A stretch of DNA of 64,000 nucleotides from Methylomarinum sp965277025. Lineage in GTDB: Bacteria; Pseudomonadota; Gammaproteobacteria; Methylococcales; Methylomonadaceae. The stretch is taken from contig OZ255706.1 of NCBI GenBank assembly GCA_965277025.1, positions 1,240,001 through 1,304,000 of the forward strand. Reading direction: 5' to 3'. Positions 8,193 through 18,931 of the stretch are shown here, piece by piece (within the stretch, counting starts at the first letter, position 1; every line of letters starts with the position of its first letter). The notes under the pieces were generated by a model. That model searched no databases. It was not told the origin of the DNA and saw only the letters and a program-made list of their open reading frames with translations. The position numbers and the translations under genes were made by a program.

Positions 8193-8767
8193 TTATGTAC
8201 CCTTAGTGGTTAAAAAGTCACAGTTGTTGTAAAACTGCGCACAGGATACGATTGGATTGTTACAAGAGTATGACAATATGATGGCGCTTGAATGAAATCC
8301 TTCCTGATTTGTCGGTATCCACCTGCCAAGCGAGTCTTCGATCTCGTGAAAGATTTTGGGACATCCGAGTCCCCAAAATCGACTCGATCTTCGACAACTC
8401 ATTGGTGCCCCGGACGTCCTGGTCACCCGGTGTTCCGCCACAACATCGCAAGCTCGTTGCGGCTACACACCGGTCTCCCATATGACTGGACGCCGCGTTC
8501 GGATGCTCCCTTGGGATCCCCTTTGGCGCCTTCGGCACGTCGGGTATCCCGTGTCGCCTCGCGGCTACCGGGGACTACCCGCCTTCGCTTCGCTCTCCAT
8601 GGCGGGCAGCGATAGCGGAAATTACGGTTTCCGTATTGTTCATAAATCGATGTTTGATAACACATCCCTGTGTCGCTGGATAGAATATTCAGAATTCTGT
8701 CTGTTCAATGCTGCTATGATTTCGTTTAACTCAAATATTTCTGAAAGGCATGGGATAGACATTAACA
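8193..8767. other. Gene-free, palindrome-rich region (575 bp)
   Basis: The segment from about 8290 to 8620 is richer in G+C than its surroundings and packed with short inverted repeats. Examples are GATTTTGGGAC opposite GTCCCCAAAATC (8352-8380) and CCCGTGTCGCCTCGCGG followed by CTACCGGGG. Several overlapping open frames run through both strands without start sites or family resemblance, so I read it as a non-coding repeat island rather than a gene. The flanks (8193-8290, 8620-8767) are AT-rich and would hold the promoters of the porin and the symporter. Confidence 0.45.
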
Positions 8768-10905
8768 ATGATCGATAAATTCTTGAAGATCGAAAGTCAT
8801 AATCACAGATTGAGTTTTACCTATTTCATTATTGGAGGCTTGCTATCGGGTATTGCAGTCGGTTTGTTGTTGGATGACTCAGCAGCTGATTTGCAAATTC
8901 TGGGCGATATTTATATCGGTCTGCTGCAAATGACCGTGATGCCTTATATTGTTTTTTCGTTAATCGCCAATATTGGTCGCTTGAGCTATTTTGAAGCACG
9001 GTTATTGTTGCGCCAGGGACTGTTGGTTTTGTTGGCGTTATGGTTAATTGGCGGGGTTTTGGTCTGGGGGGTGTCTTTCAGCCTGCCGGATTTTGAGCAA
9101 GGGGCCTTTTTCAGTTCTCTATTAGTGGCGGATACAACCAAAATCGATTTTTTAAAGCTCTTTATTCCTTCCAATCCGTTCCAGTCCATGGCGGACAACG
9201 CCATTCCAGCCGTTGTTTTATTCAGTTTGTTGTTTGGTACCGCCTGCATTGGCTATAGAGATCATCGAACATTATTGTCGTTGTGTGACCATATCGCCAA
9301 GATTTTGTTGCGGGTGAACAGTTTTGTGGTTATGTTGACCCCCATCGGTGTTTTTGGTATTGCCGCCAGTACGGCCGGTACGCTCACCCTTAGTGAAATC
9401 GGTCAGGTTCAGGCTTATGTTTTGATGCTGGTTGGTTCAGTTTTTTAGTGGTGTTTGTCTTTATGCCTTTGCTCATTGCCAGTTGCACTCCATTCGGCTA
9501 TAGGCAAATTATTCGTGAATCAAGAAATGTTTTGTTGACGGTTTTTATCGTTGGCAGCGTCTTTGTTGTCATTCCGTTGTTGATTAAAGTGATCACTCGT
9601 TTATTTCATTCACATGTGACAACTGAACATGAAAAGGCACGCATTCCCGATCTGGTTTTGCCTTTGGCCTATCCCTTCCCTGATATGGGAAAGATACTGA
9701 GTTTTGTATTTATCGTATTTGCCGCCTGGTTTTATGATAAGCCACTGGATTTACTGGATTATCCAGTCATGTTGTCGGTAGGGCTGTTTTTGAGCTTTGG
9801 CAAATTAGTAACGGCGCTGCCTTTTTTGCTGAACCTTTACCATATACCGGACGATGTCTTTAATTTGTTTATGTCGGTCGGAGTTATTTGCGGACGTGTC
9901 GCCGATGTTGCCGGGGCCATGCATTTAATGACCTTCACCATTTTGACCACGGCCTTGATGACTGGGGTGTTTAAAATCAACAAACGCAGACTGGTGCAAA
10001 GCACTTTGATTGCTGTGGTGTTGTTTTTATTCGTAGGCGTTACTATTCGGGCGCTACTGACCGTGGCTGTGCTCGATATCCCAAAAGAGTCACCAATCCA
10101 TAAAATGAAATTGTTAGGCGATTTTCCACGCTACGAGGTGCTAAGCCTTGCACAACCCAACCCCATTCTACTTAAACCCGGGCAGCATTTGATTGACAGG
10201 ATCAGAGAGAGTGGTGTGATTCGGATCGGCATCGATGAAGACAGCGTTCCTTTTTCCTTTTATAACGCACAACATGAAATGGTGGGGTTTGATATCGAGT
10301 TAATGCTTCATCTGGCGCAAGACCTGAATGTGGAGGTGCAATTTATTCCATATGAAAATGGCTATCTGTTGCAGGATCTGGAGGATGATCATTTCGATAT
10401 AGCCGTTTCGGGTATTACGCCAAATCTGAGTATGATCGCGGCGTCACGAATGTTATATACTGCCAGCTATCTCGATGTGCATTTGGCATTGGTGGTTCCG
10501 GACTACGACAGAAAAAAATTCAGTGATTTTCAGAAAATAAAAAAACTTGAAAATGTGCATGCATGTGTGCGAATAGACAGTACTTTTTCAAACCGGATGA
10601 AGCAGTTGTTCCCTAACTTTATCGTGATGGAATTAGACTCGGAGTCAGACTTTTTTGATGCTGATGAAAGTCAATGCGAAGTCTTTCTGACAACGGCGGA
10701 AGGCGGTGCTGCTTGGACTTTACGCTATCCTGAATATGTCGTCGTTAATCCGTTTGAAAATCGGCAAGGCGCGCCACTGGTCATTGCTGTTCGTCACGAA
10801 GATTTGATTCTCGAACACTTCCTCACGACATGGATCAAAATCAAACAAACGGATGGCACTATCGATTCGCTTTACGACTATTGGATACAAGGTAAAACGC
10901 CATAG
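8768..10905 (+). pseudogene. Na+/dicarboxylate-type symporter fused to a periplasmic solute-binding domain (frameshifted)
   Basis: Two adjacent frames (8768-9448 and 9448-10905) form one protein of about 711 residues. The first ~395 residues are an SDF (GltP/DctA) sodium symporter, with TVMPYIVFSLIANIG and many membrane helices. After a last helix (LIAVVLFLFVGVTIRALL) comes a type 3 solute-binding domain: SGVIRIGIDEDSVPFSFY, then GFDIELMLHLAQDL and FDIAVSGITP. The break is in a T6 run (9441-9446): one more T gives VFLVVFVFM and restores the frame. It is either a real mutation or a read error. The ligand is probably an amino or dicarboxylic acid by family. Confidence 0.8.
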
Positions 10906-10919
10906 AATTCATGGCCTGG

Positions 10920-13515
10920 CTATTCAGCCTCCTGCATTCGCTTGGTGTTAAACCGGTATCGATTTGGGAATGTCAATAAAACAGGTGCGCTGTTGATCAT
11001 AAAGATAAGCAGTGTGGTCAAATACGGTAATGACTGAACCAATAGCACGGCGATCCACAAATGTCCGCTTAAATTGTCATAACTCATCTGTTGCGACAGT
11101 AAAAAAGCCGCTGCCCAAAGCGATACCAGCAACAGTAACTCCTGTCTGATGGTCATTAAACCGGCGAAAAATGGCCGCTCTTGCTCGCATTTTGGCGTTC
11201 TCAAAAAAGGGCGGCCGGAGGTGAACAAGCCTTGCCAGATGGCGATGGCGACAGTATGCGTCAACGCCATGCCGGCCAAGGTCGCTCCCAGTGTATGCCA
11301 AAAACCACAACGCACCCGGTGTTGATAAAGCCAGAAACTACGCAGCAGTTTGAACACAAACAAGCCCAGTACCGGCAAAATAAAGGCGATGACCGGTAAT
11401 TCACTGTGCTCTGGAGCGATTAGCGCCATCCCGGTCAGAATCAGACTGGACAAGGTAAATACCAGGGCCAGAGCATCGGAAAACCAGGGTAGCCAGCCGG
11501 CGATAAAATGATAGCGTTGCGCCGCGGTCAGATCGGTTGTGCCGGGTTTGAACAGGCTTTTTGCATGCCGCTTTAAAATCTGCATAGCTCCATAGACCCA
11601 GCGATGACGCTGGCCGATGTAGCCGGAAAAGCTATCGGGCGTCAGCCCTTTGCCAAAGGTATCCGGCGCATAAACCGAATCGTACCCGGCCTTATACAGC
11701 CTGAGCCCCAGTTCGCTGTCCTCGCAAATACACCATTCTCCCCATTGGCCAACGGCTTCCAGGGCCGATTTGCGAATCATGGTCATGGTGCCGTGCTGAA
11801 TGATGGCGTTATGTTCATTGCGCTGCACCATGCCGATATGGAAAAAACCGGCATACTCCCATTGGCAAAAGGTTTTGAACAGGCTTTGCCGCCAGTCATG
11901 GTAATTTTGCGGGGATTGAACAAAGCCGACTTGCGGATTGGCAAAATGCGGCGTCATTTTTTTCAGCCAGTTGCGCGATACCTGGTAATCACTGTCGATG
12001 ACAGCGATGATTTCTGCATCTTCGGCAGTTTGCGTCAAGGCGTAGTTCAACGCGCCGGCTTTGTAGCCCGGCCAGTTTTCCAAGTGGAAAAAACGAAAAC
12101 GCGGGCCAAGCCGCTGGCAATGCTGTTCCACCGGCCGCCAGATGTCAGGGTCGCTGGTATTGTTGTCGATGACCAGCACTTCTAGATTGGGGTAGTCCAA
12201 TTGTTTTAAAGCCGCCAGCGTTTGCGCCACCATTTCCGGCGGCTCGTTATGAATCGGCACATGCAAGGAGACTTTAGGATAATGAAAATCAGTAGGCGGC
12301 GTGATGGGGCGAAATTGCCGCTTGCCGCTGCGGCTCCAAAGCACTTCCACCAGTTCCAGGCTTTCCACCAGCAAGACCAGAATCGCCAAGGCCTGCATCA
12401 ATAACAACAGGCCCCACAACATGGCGCTGAACAGGGTCTGGTATTGATGTACGCCAAGAGCGGCCGTCCAGGCCAGCATCGAGGCGGCTAAATTGACGAT
12501 CAGGCCAAAAAACAGGATGCCCGGTAATTGCAAGCCTTGACGGCTTGTCAGAAAAAGCAGGCTTACCAGAAGTCCCAGGCTGATGGCGGTGAAGGCCCAG
12601 ATGAGCCATTGGGGAAGATTTTCAACCATACCCTGCATGGCGAATTTGGGTTGGCGTTCGGCATCGAACAAACCCCAGTAAGCGCCGGCGGAGCCTTCTT
12701 CAGTCATTTTCCAGGGTTGGTCAAAGGCTTCGATGGTGTAGTAAGTAATGTTTTCGGTATGTGCGCGGTTGAAAAAGGCGCGTAAGAAGCGGGCCTGGTT
12801 GACCAATGAGGCTTGCGCCTGTTTGATGGGTTTGCCGTTAGAAGGCCAGCCAACCTCGGTAATCACCACGGGTTTGTCGGGGAAAGCCTGTTGCAATTGA
12901 TAATAACGCTGGAAAACATAATCCAGCGCTTGATCGGCGGAAACGCCTTCCCAATAGGGTAGAATATGGGCGGCGATAAAATCCACTTCATCAGCAAGCT
13001 CTGGATATTTCAGCCAGGTATCCCAGGTTTCTGAGGTGCTGACTGGTCGCCAGGTTTGTCGTTTGACCTGACGGATATAGGCGATTAATTGTTCAACGCT
13101 GACATCTTTGCGTAATAAAGCTTCATTACCGACCAGCGTCCTGACGATATTGGCATGATTCGCCCGGCTCAAGGCGATCAGTTTATCGATTTCCTGCTGA
13201 TTGGCCAAGGCGTTTTCGCCAATCCAGGCGCCCAGACTGACATTCAAGCCATATTGTCCGGCCAGTTCAGGAATCACGTCAAAACCATTGCTGACGCTAT
13301 AGGTTCTGACAGCATGCACTTTGTTTTGCAGCAAAGCCAGATCCTGTTCGATTTCCTCCTGGCTGGGGAAAAGGTTTTGCGCGGGGTCGTGATGCTGGCG
13401 CATCGGATTGAATGACACGCCAGTAATGACGCCATTCCAGGCCTGAGCGGAATGCGGCTGATTCAGCCAGGCCCAAAAAGCCAAGAATACTGGAAAAAAG
13501 AACGGTTTGCTTCAT
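10920..13515 (-). CDS. Membrane beta-glucan enzyme: GH17 domain fused to a family 2 glycosyltransferase
   Basis: About 860 residues. Residues ~20-280 form a glycoside hydrolase 17 barrel, with acid/base Glu in LVGNEALLRK and nucleophile Glu in VVITEVGWPS. Membrane segments follow. Next is a processive GT2 domain, with VLVIDNNTSD, the metal motif IAVIDSDY and the QRHRW product-binding motif in GQRHRWVYGAM, and finally more membrane helices. This layout is that of NdvB/NdvC-type beta-1,3-glucan synthases and remodelling enzymes. The continuous frame begins at a TTG (13484). An ATG at 13515 after GAGGGG would give a proper signal peptide if one T of a T6 run (13497-13502) were absent, so a frameshift at the start is likely. 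Confidence 0.82.
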
Positions 13516-13626
13516 CACGGTTAACTCCCCTCTATGATGGCAAGCGACTATACCGTCTGAACCTTAAAAAAACATGAAAAGAGGAAAAGCGATAAATATG
13601 GCGCTATTGATTTTGATGACACTTCC

Positions 13627-13793
13627 CTAGGAGGCTGTCGGGTTATGGGGTTCGTGACGAGACGAGTGGGAAATCGAGTGGATTTTTTTGCTCTTATGGT
13701 AGCGCTACGTGGTGCTACGCAACGAAAAAGAGCGGAAAAATACGCCGCACCCGCTGTCGCAGTAGAATCATCCATAATCCGACAGACTCCTAG
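13627..13793. repeat. MITE-like element, copy 1 (with CTAG flanks)
   Basis: 167 bp with terminal inverted repeats: left CTAGGAGGCTGTCGG, right CCGACAGACTCCTAG. The outer CTAG on both sides may be a 4-bp target duplication, as made by some IS5-group elements. A diverged second copy is at 20877-21034. There is no coding sequence. It occupies most of the 373-bp gap between the glucan-enzyme gene and mazE. The rest of the gap (13794-13888) is AT-rich and should contain the mazEF promoter. Confidence 0.8.
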
Positions 13794-13888
13794 TGGGAAC
13801 CCGTAGCGAACCAGCAACGGTTGAAATATAATATTGCACTGAAGTAATTACATTATAATTCCATTATGATTGTTTTCTGGAGTGACCC

Positions 13889-14143
13889 ATGGCGCGATTA
13901 ATTAAAATTGGCAATTCTCAAGGCATTCGGATACCCAAGCCGATTTTGCAACAGGCCAAGCTGGAAGGAATGGAACTTGATATTCAAGTTGTCGAACAAG
14001 GTATTTTGGTAACACCTAAAAAAAAACCAAGAGAGGGATGGGAAAACACTATTGAAACGATGTTGTCCAGTCATGATCAGGAAGCGGTGGATAATGAATG
14101 GCTCGAAGCCGATTTAGTCTCTGAAGATGGTCTGGAGTGGTAA
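13889..14143 (+). CDS. mazE: MazE-type antitoxin (AbrB/SpoVT domain)
   Basis: 84 residues. The N-terminal swapped-hairpin DNA-binding domain reads RLIKIGNSQGIRIPKPIL, the standard MazE pattern, followed by LDIQVVEQGILVTPKK. The acidic C-terminus (ETMLSSHDQEAVDNEWLEAD) is the usual toxin-binding tail. It shares one base with the ATG of the toxin gene (TAATG), so the two are translationally coupled. Such pairs repress their own promoter; the AT-rich stretch just upstream is the likely operator. Confidence 0.92.
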   Translation: MARLIKIGNSQGIRIPKPILQQAKLEGMELDIQVVEQGILVTPKKKPREGWENTIETMLSSHDQEAVDNEWLEADLVSEDGLEW

Positions 14144-14466
14144 TGAAGACAGTTTCCCGCTTTCAGGTATGGCTGGTCAGTCTGAATCCGGTGAAAGGAA
14201 AAGAAATTAATAAAACCAGACCCTGCGTCATCATTTCACCCGATGAAATGAGCGCCTTGGCTACGGTTCTTGTTGCGCCTATGACTAGCAAAGGTTTTAA
14301 TTTTCCATGCAGAGTCAGTTGTGAGTTTGATAATACCAATGGGCTGATTCTTTTAGATCAAATAAGGGCGGTGGATAAAAGCCGCTTGATAAAAAAATTA
14401 GGCGATATCAATGAAGCGACACAGATGGAATTGCGTGATGTTCTGCAGGAAATGTTCGCTTATTGA
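14143..14466 (+). CDS. mazF: MazF-type endoribonuclease toxin
   Basis: 107 residues of PemK/MazF fold, predicted to cleave mRNA. QVWLVSLNPVKGKEINKTRP holds the conserved loop Gly and Arg-Pro, CVIISPDEM and LATVLVAPMTSK follow, and GLILLDQIRAVDKSRLIKKLG contains the conserved QIR region. The ATG overlapping the antitoxin stop is preferred over an in-frame GTG six bases upstream. The pair is complete. It lies between a MITE and the metal ATPase gene, with no sign of disruption. Confidence 0.93.
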   Translation: MKTVSRFQVWLVSLNPVKGKEINKTRPCVIISPDEMSALATVLVAPMTSKGFNFPCRVSCEFDNTNGLILLDQIRAVDKSRLIKKLGDINEATQMELRDVLQEMFAY

Positions 14467-14652
14467 CGCATGTTAAGTATCGTGGCGGAAAATGGAAAGC
14501 ATTCCAGGAGGAACAAAGAACCGGTAGGGTAGGATGGGGTTCTGTCAGGCAACTTACCTTTTGCCATCGCGCCCATGCTTGACGCTGTGCGTCACAGAAG
14601 TGCTTGGTTTTTTTAGATTTTCGCCTGCCCAATGGCAATCAGAATGGACTAC

Positions 14653-16947
14653 CTATTTACGCAACAGCCGCAAGGCATTGGCCACCACCAGCAAGGAAGC
14701 GCCCATATCGGCGGCAATCGCTTCCCACAAAGTGGCGATACCGGCGAAGGCGAGGACAGCGAAGGCGGCTTTCAGGGACAGCGCGAAAACGATATTTTGC
14801 CGGATAATGCGCAGGGTACGACGTGAATGTCGCACCAGCCAGGGCAGTTTGTTCAGATCATCTCCCATCAAGGCGATATCGGCTGTTTCGATGGCGGCAT
14901 CGGAACCCATTGCCCCCATGGCGATGCCCAAATCAGCCAGCGCCAATGCCGGCGCGTCATTGATGCCGTCACCGACCATTGCGACCTGACCGTATTGTTG
15001 ACGAAGCTGGCCAATCAGCTCGACTTTGTCCTGGGGTAATAATTCAGCGTAAACCGCATCCAGCCCCATTTGCCGGGCAATATTCTCAGCCGTGACTTTG
15101 TTGTCGCCAGTGAGCATGATCAAATGGCGAATACCGGCTTTGCGCAATGCTTCCAATACGGTTGGCGCTTCCGGGCGAGGTTTATCCGCCAATGCAATCA
15201 AGCCACAAATATGTTGATCATTGCCAATCGCAATGACGGTTTGTCCTTGTTGCTCGAGGTTTAATGCCTGTTGCTTGATAACAGAATCGGTTTGTGATTT
15301 TTCGGCTAAAAAGCGTGGAGAGCCAAGCCAGAATGCTGTGTTTTTAAAATACCCGGTAATACCTTTACCGGGATGGGCGGTGATTCTGCTTGCAGGCTCG
15401 ATGGCAATGTTTTGCTGTTTTGCGTATTCTATGATGGCCAACGCCAATGGGTGAGGACTGCCGGATTCCAATGCCGCCGCCCGGCTCAACACTTCATCAA
15501 TATCATGACCATTGAACGGAAAAACACCGGTCACGACCGGTTTGCCTTGCGTCAGGGTACCGGTTTTATCAAATGCGATGGCGTTGATTCTGGCGGGCAA
15601 TTCGATATACATTCCGCCTTTGACTAACACACCCTGACGCGCAGCATTAGCCAGTGCTGCGACAATGCTGACCGGGGTGGAAATAACCAGCGCACAAGGG
15701 CAGGCGATCACCAACAGCACCAAGGCCCGATAGAGCCACTCCTGCCAATCGGCCTGCCAGAGCAGTGGTGGAAGCAGAAAAACAGCCAGTGCCAGCAACA
15801 TGACGATAGGAGTGTAAACCCTGGCGAAGCGTTCCACCCATTGTTCGGTTCTGGCGCGCTTGCTGTGTGCTTCTTCCACCAAGCGGATAATATGAGCCAA
15901 TGTTGTGTCTGTGGCGGGTTTGGTTGCTTTGACCAATAACAGGTTTTCGCCATTGATGCTGCCGGCGTAAACCGTATCACCGGCCTGTTTGAACTGCGGC
16001 ATGCTCTCGCCCGTTATCGGTGCCTGATTGACGCTGCCAGCCCCTTCAGTCACGATGCCATCCAGTGCAATGCGGTCTCCGGGACGAACGACAAACAGGG
16101 TTCCGGGTTGGATGTCGGATGCCGGGATGCTTCGCTCCTGTCCATCGGTGCTTCTGATAATGACCGTATCCGGGGCTAAATCCAGCAATGCCTCGACTGC
16201 ATGGCGGGCGCGTTCGATACTCCAGCTTTCTATCGCCAGCGACAGGGAAAACAAAAAACTGACGGCGGCGGCCTCGAACCATTCATCGATAATCAATGCG
16301 CCGATAATGGCGACCACCATCAACAAATTCATATCGGCGCGCAGGCGTTTCAGGGCATAAAAGGCTTTGATGGATACATGCCTGAGACCCAGCAATATAG
16401 CCAGACCATAAGCCGCCTTTTCCTGCCAGGGCATGGGAACTTTTTCATGCGTGAGTAATAAGCGTTGTAGATAGTCTGCAGCCGCTTGCCAGGAAAACGG
16501 GCCGGATGGTTGCGTCAATAACTGCCAGCCATCCTGCCAGGCGCCGGCAAAGCCTAAGTGAATCAAAATCGCCAGTAACATCATCAGACCACTTAATGTG
16601 GCGTACAAGGTTTGTGAGTTATGTCGCTGACGGTCGCCGCTTTTACCGGCTTGCCAGACAGTCGCCGTCATGCCAGTGGCGGCAACCTGTTTGATGATGG
16701 TTTTGTCGTCAACCTGTCTGGCGCCTGGCAATATCGTCATGCGGCCATTGATGACATCGAAAGCCAGATGGTTTTCGCCACCCACCAATGGCCCGATTTC
16801 AGACTTTAAAATGGTCACTTCCTCGACGCAATCGAGACCTTCTATTTTGAAAGTACGCCCTTCCGGCTGTGAAGGAGTATCAGTTTGCGGTTGATCATCG
16901 CCATGACAGCCACAGCAATGATTTTGATCTGATTCAGATGAAGACAT
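14653..16947 (-). CDS. zntA: Zinc/cadmium/lead-exporting P1B-type ATPase
   Basis: 764 residues from the ATG at 16947, which has TAGGTGAC upstream; a GTG three codons earlier is less likely. There is a Cys/His-rich tip (HCCGCHGDD) and an HMA-like domain with GLDCVEEV instead of GMTCxxC, the acidic variant seen in Cd/Zn pumps. Catalytic parts are clear: TGES, the membrane metal site CPC in ACPCALVIS, DKTGTLTQGK, the SPHPLA loop and GDGINDAPALA. The last helix has DMGASLLVVANALRL, whose Asp is typical of the ZntA/CadA subgroup. It exports divalent soft metals across the inner membrane. No regulator is adjacent. Confidence 0.92.
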   Translation of the reverse strand: MSSSESDQNHCCGCHGDDQPQTDTPSQPEGRTFKIEGLDCVEEVTILKSEIGPLVGGENHLAFDVINGRMTILPGARQVDDKTIIKQVAATGMTATVWQAGKSGDRQRHNSQTLYATLSGLMMLLAILIHLGFAGAWQDGWQLLTQPSGPFSWQAAADYLQRLLLTHEKVPMPWQEKAAYGLAILLGLRHVSIKAFYALKRLRADMNLLMVVAIIGALIIDEWFEAAAVSFLFSLSLAIESWSIERARHAVEALLDLAPDTVIIRSTDGQERSIPASDIQPGTLFVVRPGDRIALDGIVTEGAGSVNQAPITGESMPQFKQAGDTVYAGSINGENLLLVKATKPATDTTLAHIIRLVEEAHSKRARTEQWVERFARVYTPIVMLLALAVFLLPPLLWQADWQEWLYRALVLLVIACPCALVISTPVSIVAALANAARQGVLVKGGMYIELPARINAIAFDKTGTLTQGKPVVTGVFPFNGHDIDEVLSRAAALESGSPHPLALAIIEYAKQQNIAIEPASRITAHPGKGITGYFKNTAFWLGSPRFLAEKSQTDSVIKQQALNLEQQGQTVIAIGNDQHICGLIALADKPRPEAPTVLEALRKAGIRHLIMLTGDNKVTAENIARQMGLDAVYAELLPQDKVELIGQLRQQYGQVAMVGDGINDAPALALADLGIAMGAMGSDAAIETADIALMGDDLNKLPWLVRHSRRTLRIIRQNIVFALSLKAAFAVLAFAGIATLWEAIAADMGASLLVVANALRLLRK

Positions 16948-17065
16948 GGCAGTCACCTATATTTGTTGGTTTATATGTCGATTGCCTTGCAGCGAATCAA
17001 TCTGTTTACGGTTAACGCTTTGTTGACATCTTGTAAAACACATAGAGGTTTGTACAATTGGTTAT

Positions 17066-17225
17066 ATGGATATTATATCGGATACAAATATATTTTTAGC
17101 CGTTGCTCTTAATGAACCTGAAAAAGATAGCATTATTGAGTTGACATTTGATACAGCAGCTGTAGCGCCTGAAATTTTACCTTATGAAATCGGTAATGCT
17201 CTTTCGGCAATGATTAAACGAAAAC
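17066..17225 (+). pseudogene. PIN-domain (VapC-type) toxin fragment cut by IS66
   Basis: The first ~53 residues match a PIN ribonuclease: DIISDTNIFLAVA contains the first catalytic Asp, and LPYEIGNALSAMIKRKR the conserved Glu helix. The frame then enters the IS66 end at 17226 and terminates at 17281. The DNA beyond the IS (18932 onward) does not encode the missing half of a PIN domain. The rest of the toxin gene is therefore gone, not merely displaced. No vapB-like antitoxin frame precedes it. Confidence 0.7.
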
Positions 17226-18931
17226 GTAACTACTCAGCGTATTTTACCAAAAGCATCAGGTCACTGAGTAAATTCCGGTAATTTCCCCTTAAATACCAGT
17301 ACCAACGCTTCAGAGGCACTGACATGATGTTTACGACAAGTAGATAGATATCCCCGAATACGGCAGAAGGTGATGGCACCCTGCTCACTCCTGAAACACC
17401 CCGATATTTTTTGCTGCACCTTGGTCATGCGGATATCATTCTCACCGGGATTATTAGTAAATGGCACATCTATTTCTCTCATAAAGCGTAAGACATCATC
17501 CGGGTAATTGATCAGCCGTTCCAGTAAGTTTCTGGATTTACTGCGCTTGAGGCGCCCACGTTTGGGTTTACCGGGCAACGGGGTTGGTGGCGGACATTCA
17601 ATTTGTGCTTTCTCTAATAAATCTCGATATCGTCGTCGATAACAGGCCGCTTTTCTTGCTTCAAGCTTCCCCCTGCATCATCGACGACCTGATTGATCTT
17701 TTTTAACCGGGTTTCCATTTCTTTGGCCCACTGCTGTCCATCCTGCTCCCGGGCACGGGTCAGTTCACGCAGATGATGCGCATTGCACAAGGCATGAGTG
17801 AAGGGGGACTTGTAGTAAGGCTTCCAGTGATCGTGGCATAAAATGCCATGAAAGTCAGGCAGGATGCCAATGACATCCATCGCTTCCTTGCCCCGTTTTA
17901 CATGGGGAAAATAATGTGTCCATAAATCATTAGAAGCACAATGCAACCAGTACCTGGCGCCATTGATGTTAATGCCCGTTTCATCGGCATGTACAACAGA
18001 AGCTGCCGCCAGTCTTTGCTTGCAAATCGGCTCAAAGGATGCCAGCTTCTCAAAGGCTGGTTGATTGAAATTAACCAACGAACCTTCACTGATGGGGATC
18101 TGTAATTGATCGGAAAAATAATCCTTGATGCGCTGGCAGGGCAATAATTGGTACTGCGAAAGATACACGGCGTGCGCCTTGAGTTGGTCACCATATTGCA
18201 CGGCTTTTGTTACGCCCTCGGGAAAAGGAGCAACAAACCGACGACCTTGTTCATCGATAAGCCTTTGCGCACGATATTCCGTCACAATCCGTGAAATATC
18301 AATATCAAATACCTGCCGGGTTTCAAAGCCATCTGCCGTGTAGCTTCCGGCTGGCAAGGTACGGCGATCAATCTTGATGGAGATAACGTCATCGGGATCA
18401 TCGACTTTAACCAGCGTGGTGCCAATATGCCCTTTCTGTCCACCACCTGGTTTTTTTGATCCGGCCCGTGCTTTCCTTTTACGATCAGGATCACTTGATG
18501 GCGGCCTGGAACTGTTACTGCTGTTAAGTCCGAGCCGATGCATCAAGAGCGTGACCAGCAACAACAATATCTCCAGCGAAGACCGCAGCGCCGGAGATAA
18601 ATCGGCTTCATCTTCAATCAGCTGCCGGGCATTGGTAATGGCAGCCTCTACATCAATGGAATCAATCTTCAATGAAACGGCCTGTGGGTTTAAGTACAGG
18701 ACTCTTGTCTCATGGCTTTTGAAATACGAATTTTTGCCTCTGTGTTGCCCGTCATCGTATTTTAGAAATGCACGGCAGCAGGGCTATCGGGCAGTGCTTA
18801 TAAGGCAACACGCCTCAACTAACGCAGGCTAATACAGTAAACCTCTTGCGCCAGGTGTTGCCGTTAGAAAATCAAAAATAACGCTAAAATCGTGTCAAGC
18901 AGTTTTTTACTTATTTACGCTGAGTAGTTAC
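17226..18931 (-). mobile_element. IS66-family (single-tnpC) element, copy 1, no target duplication
   Basis: 1706 bp. Ends are inverted repeats beginning GTAACTACTCAGCGTA, identical to those of copy 2 at 43864-46822. It carries only tnpC, so it belongs to the ISBst12-like type without tnpA and tnpB. The eight flanking bases differ (ACGAAAAC on the left, GATAAATA on the right), unlike copy 2. This suggests deletion or recombination after insertion. Confidence 0.9.
17261..18672 (-). pseudogene. tnpC: IS66 transposase TnpC, frameshifted
   Basis: In copy 2 the frame continues as VVDDAGGKLEARKAACY; here a C-run of five instead of six near 17673 shifts it to VVDDAGGSLKQEKRPVID and a stop. The two pieces are 17614-18672 and 17261-17578, about 470 residues in total. 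Features include an N-terminal leucine-rich segment, the SSNSSRPPSSDPDRKRK linker, the zinc-finger-like middle, VHADETGINING (catalytic Asp) and the C-terminal NNPGENDIRM block. This copy is unlikely to make full-length transposase. Confidence 0.9.

Noticed and set aside
8356..8778. 140-residue plus-strand frame before the symporter gene
   Set aside because: It lies in the palindrome-rich island, has no ribosome site, and overlaps several equally open frames on both strands.
9430..9460. Programmed ribosomal frameshift in the symporter gene
   Set aside because: The T6 run directly before TAG lacks an evident downstream stimulatory structure, and similar one-base shifts occur in unrelated accessory genes, so mutation or read error is simpler.
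14534..14989. 151-residue plus-strand frame antisense to zntA, and similar ones up to 16894
   Set aside because: All lie opposite the conserved C-terminal, catalytic and N-terminal blocks of a clear P1B ATPase and show no family features.
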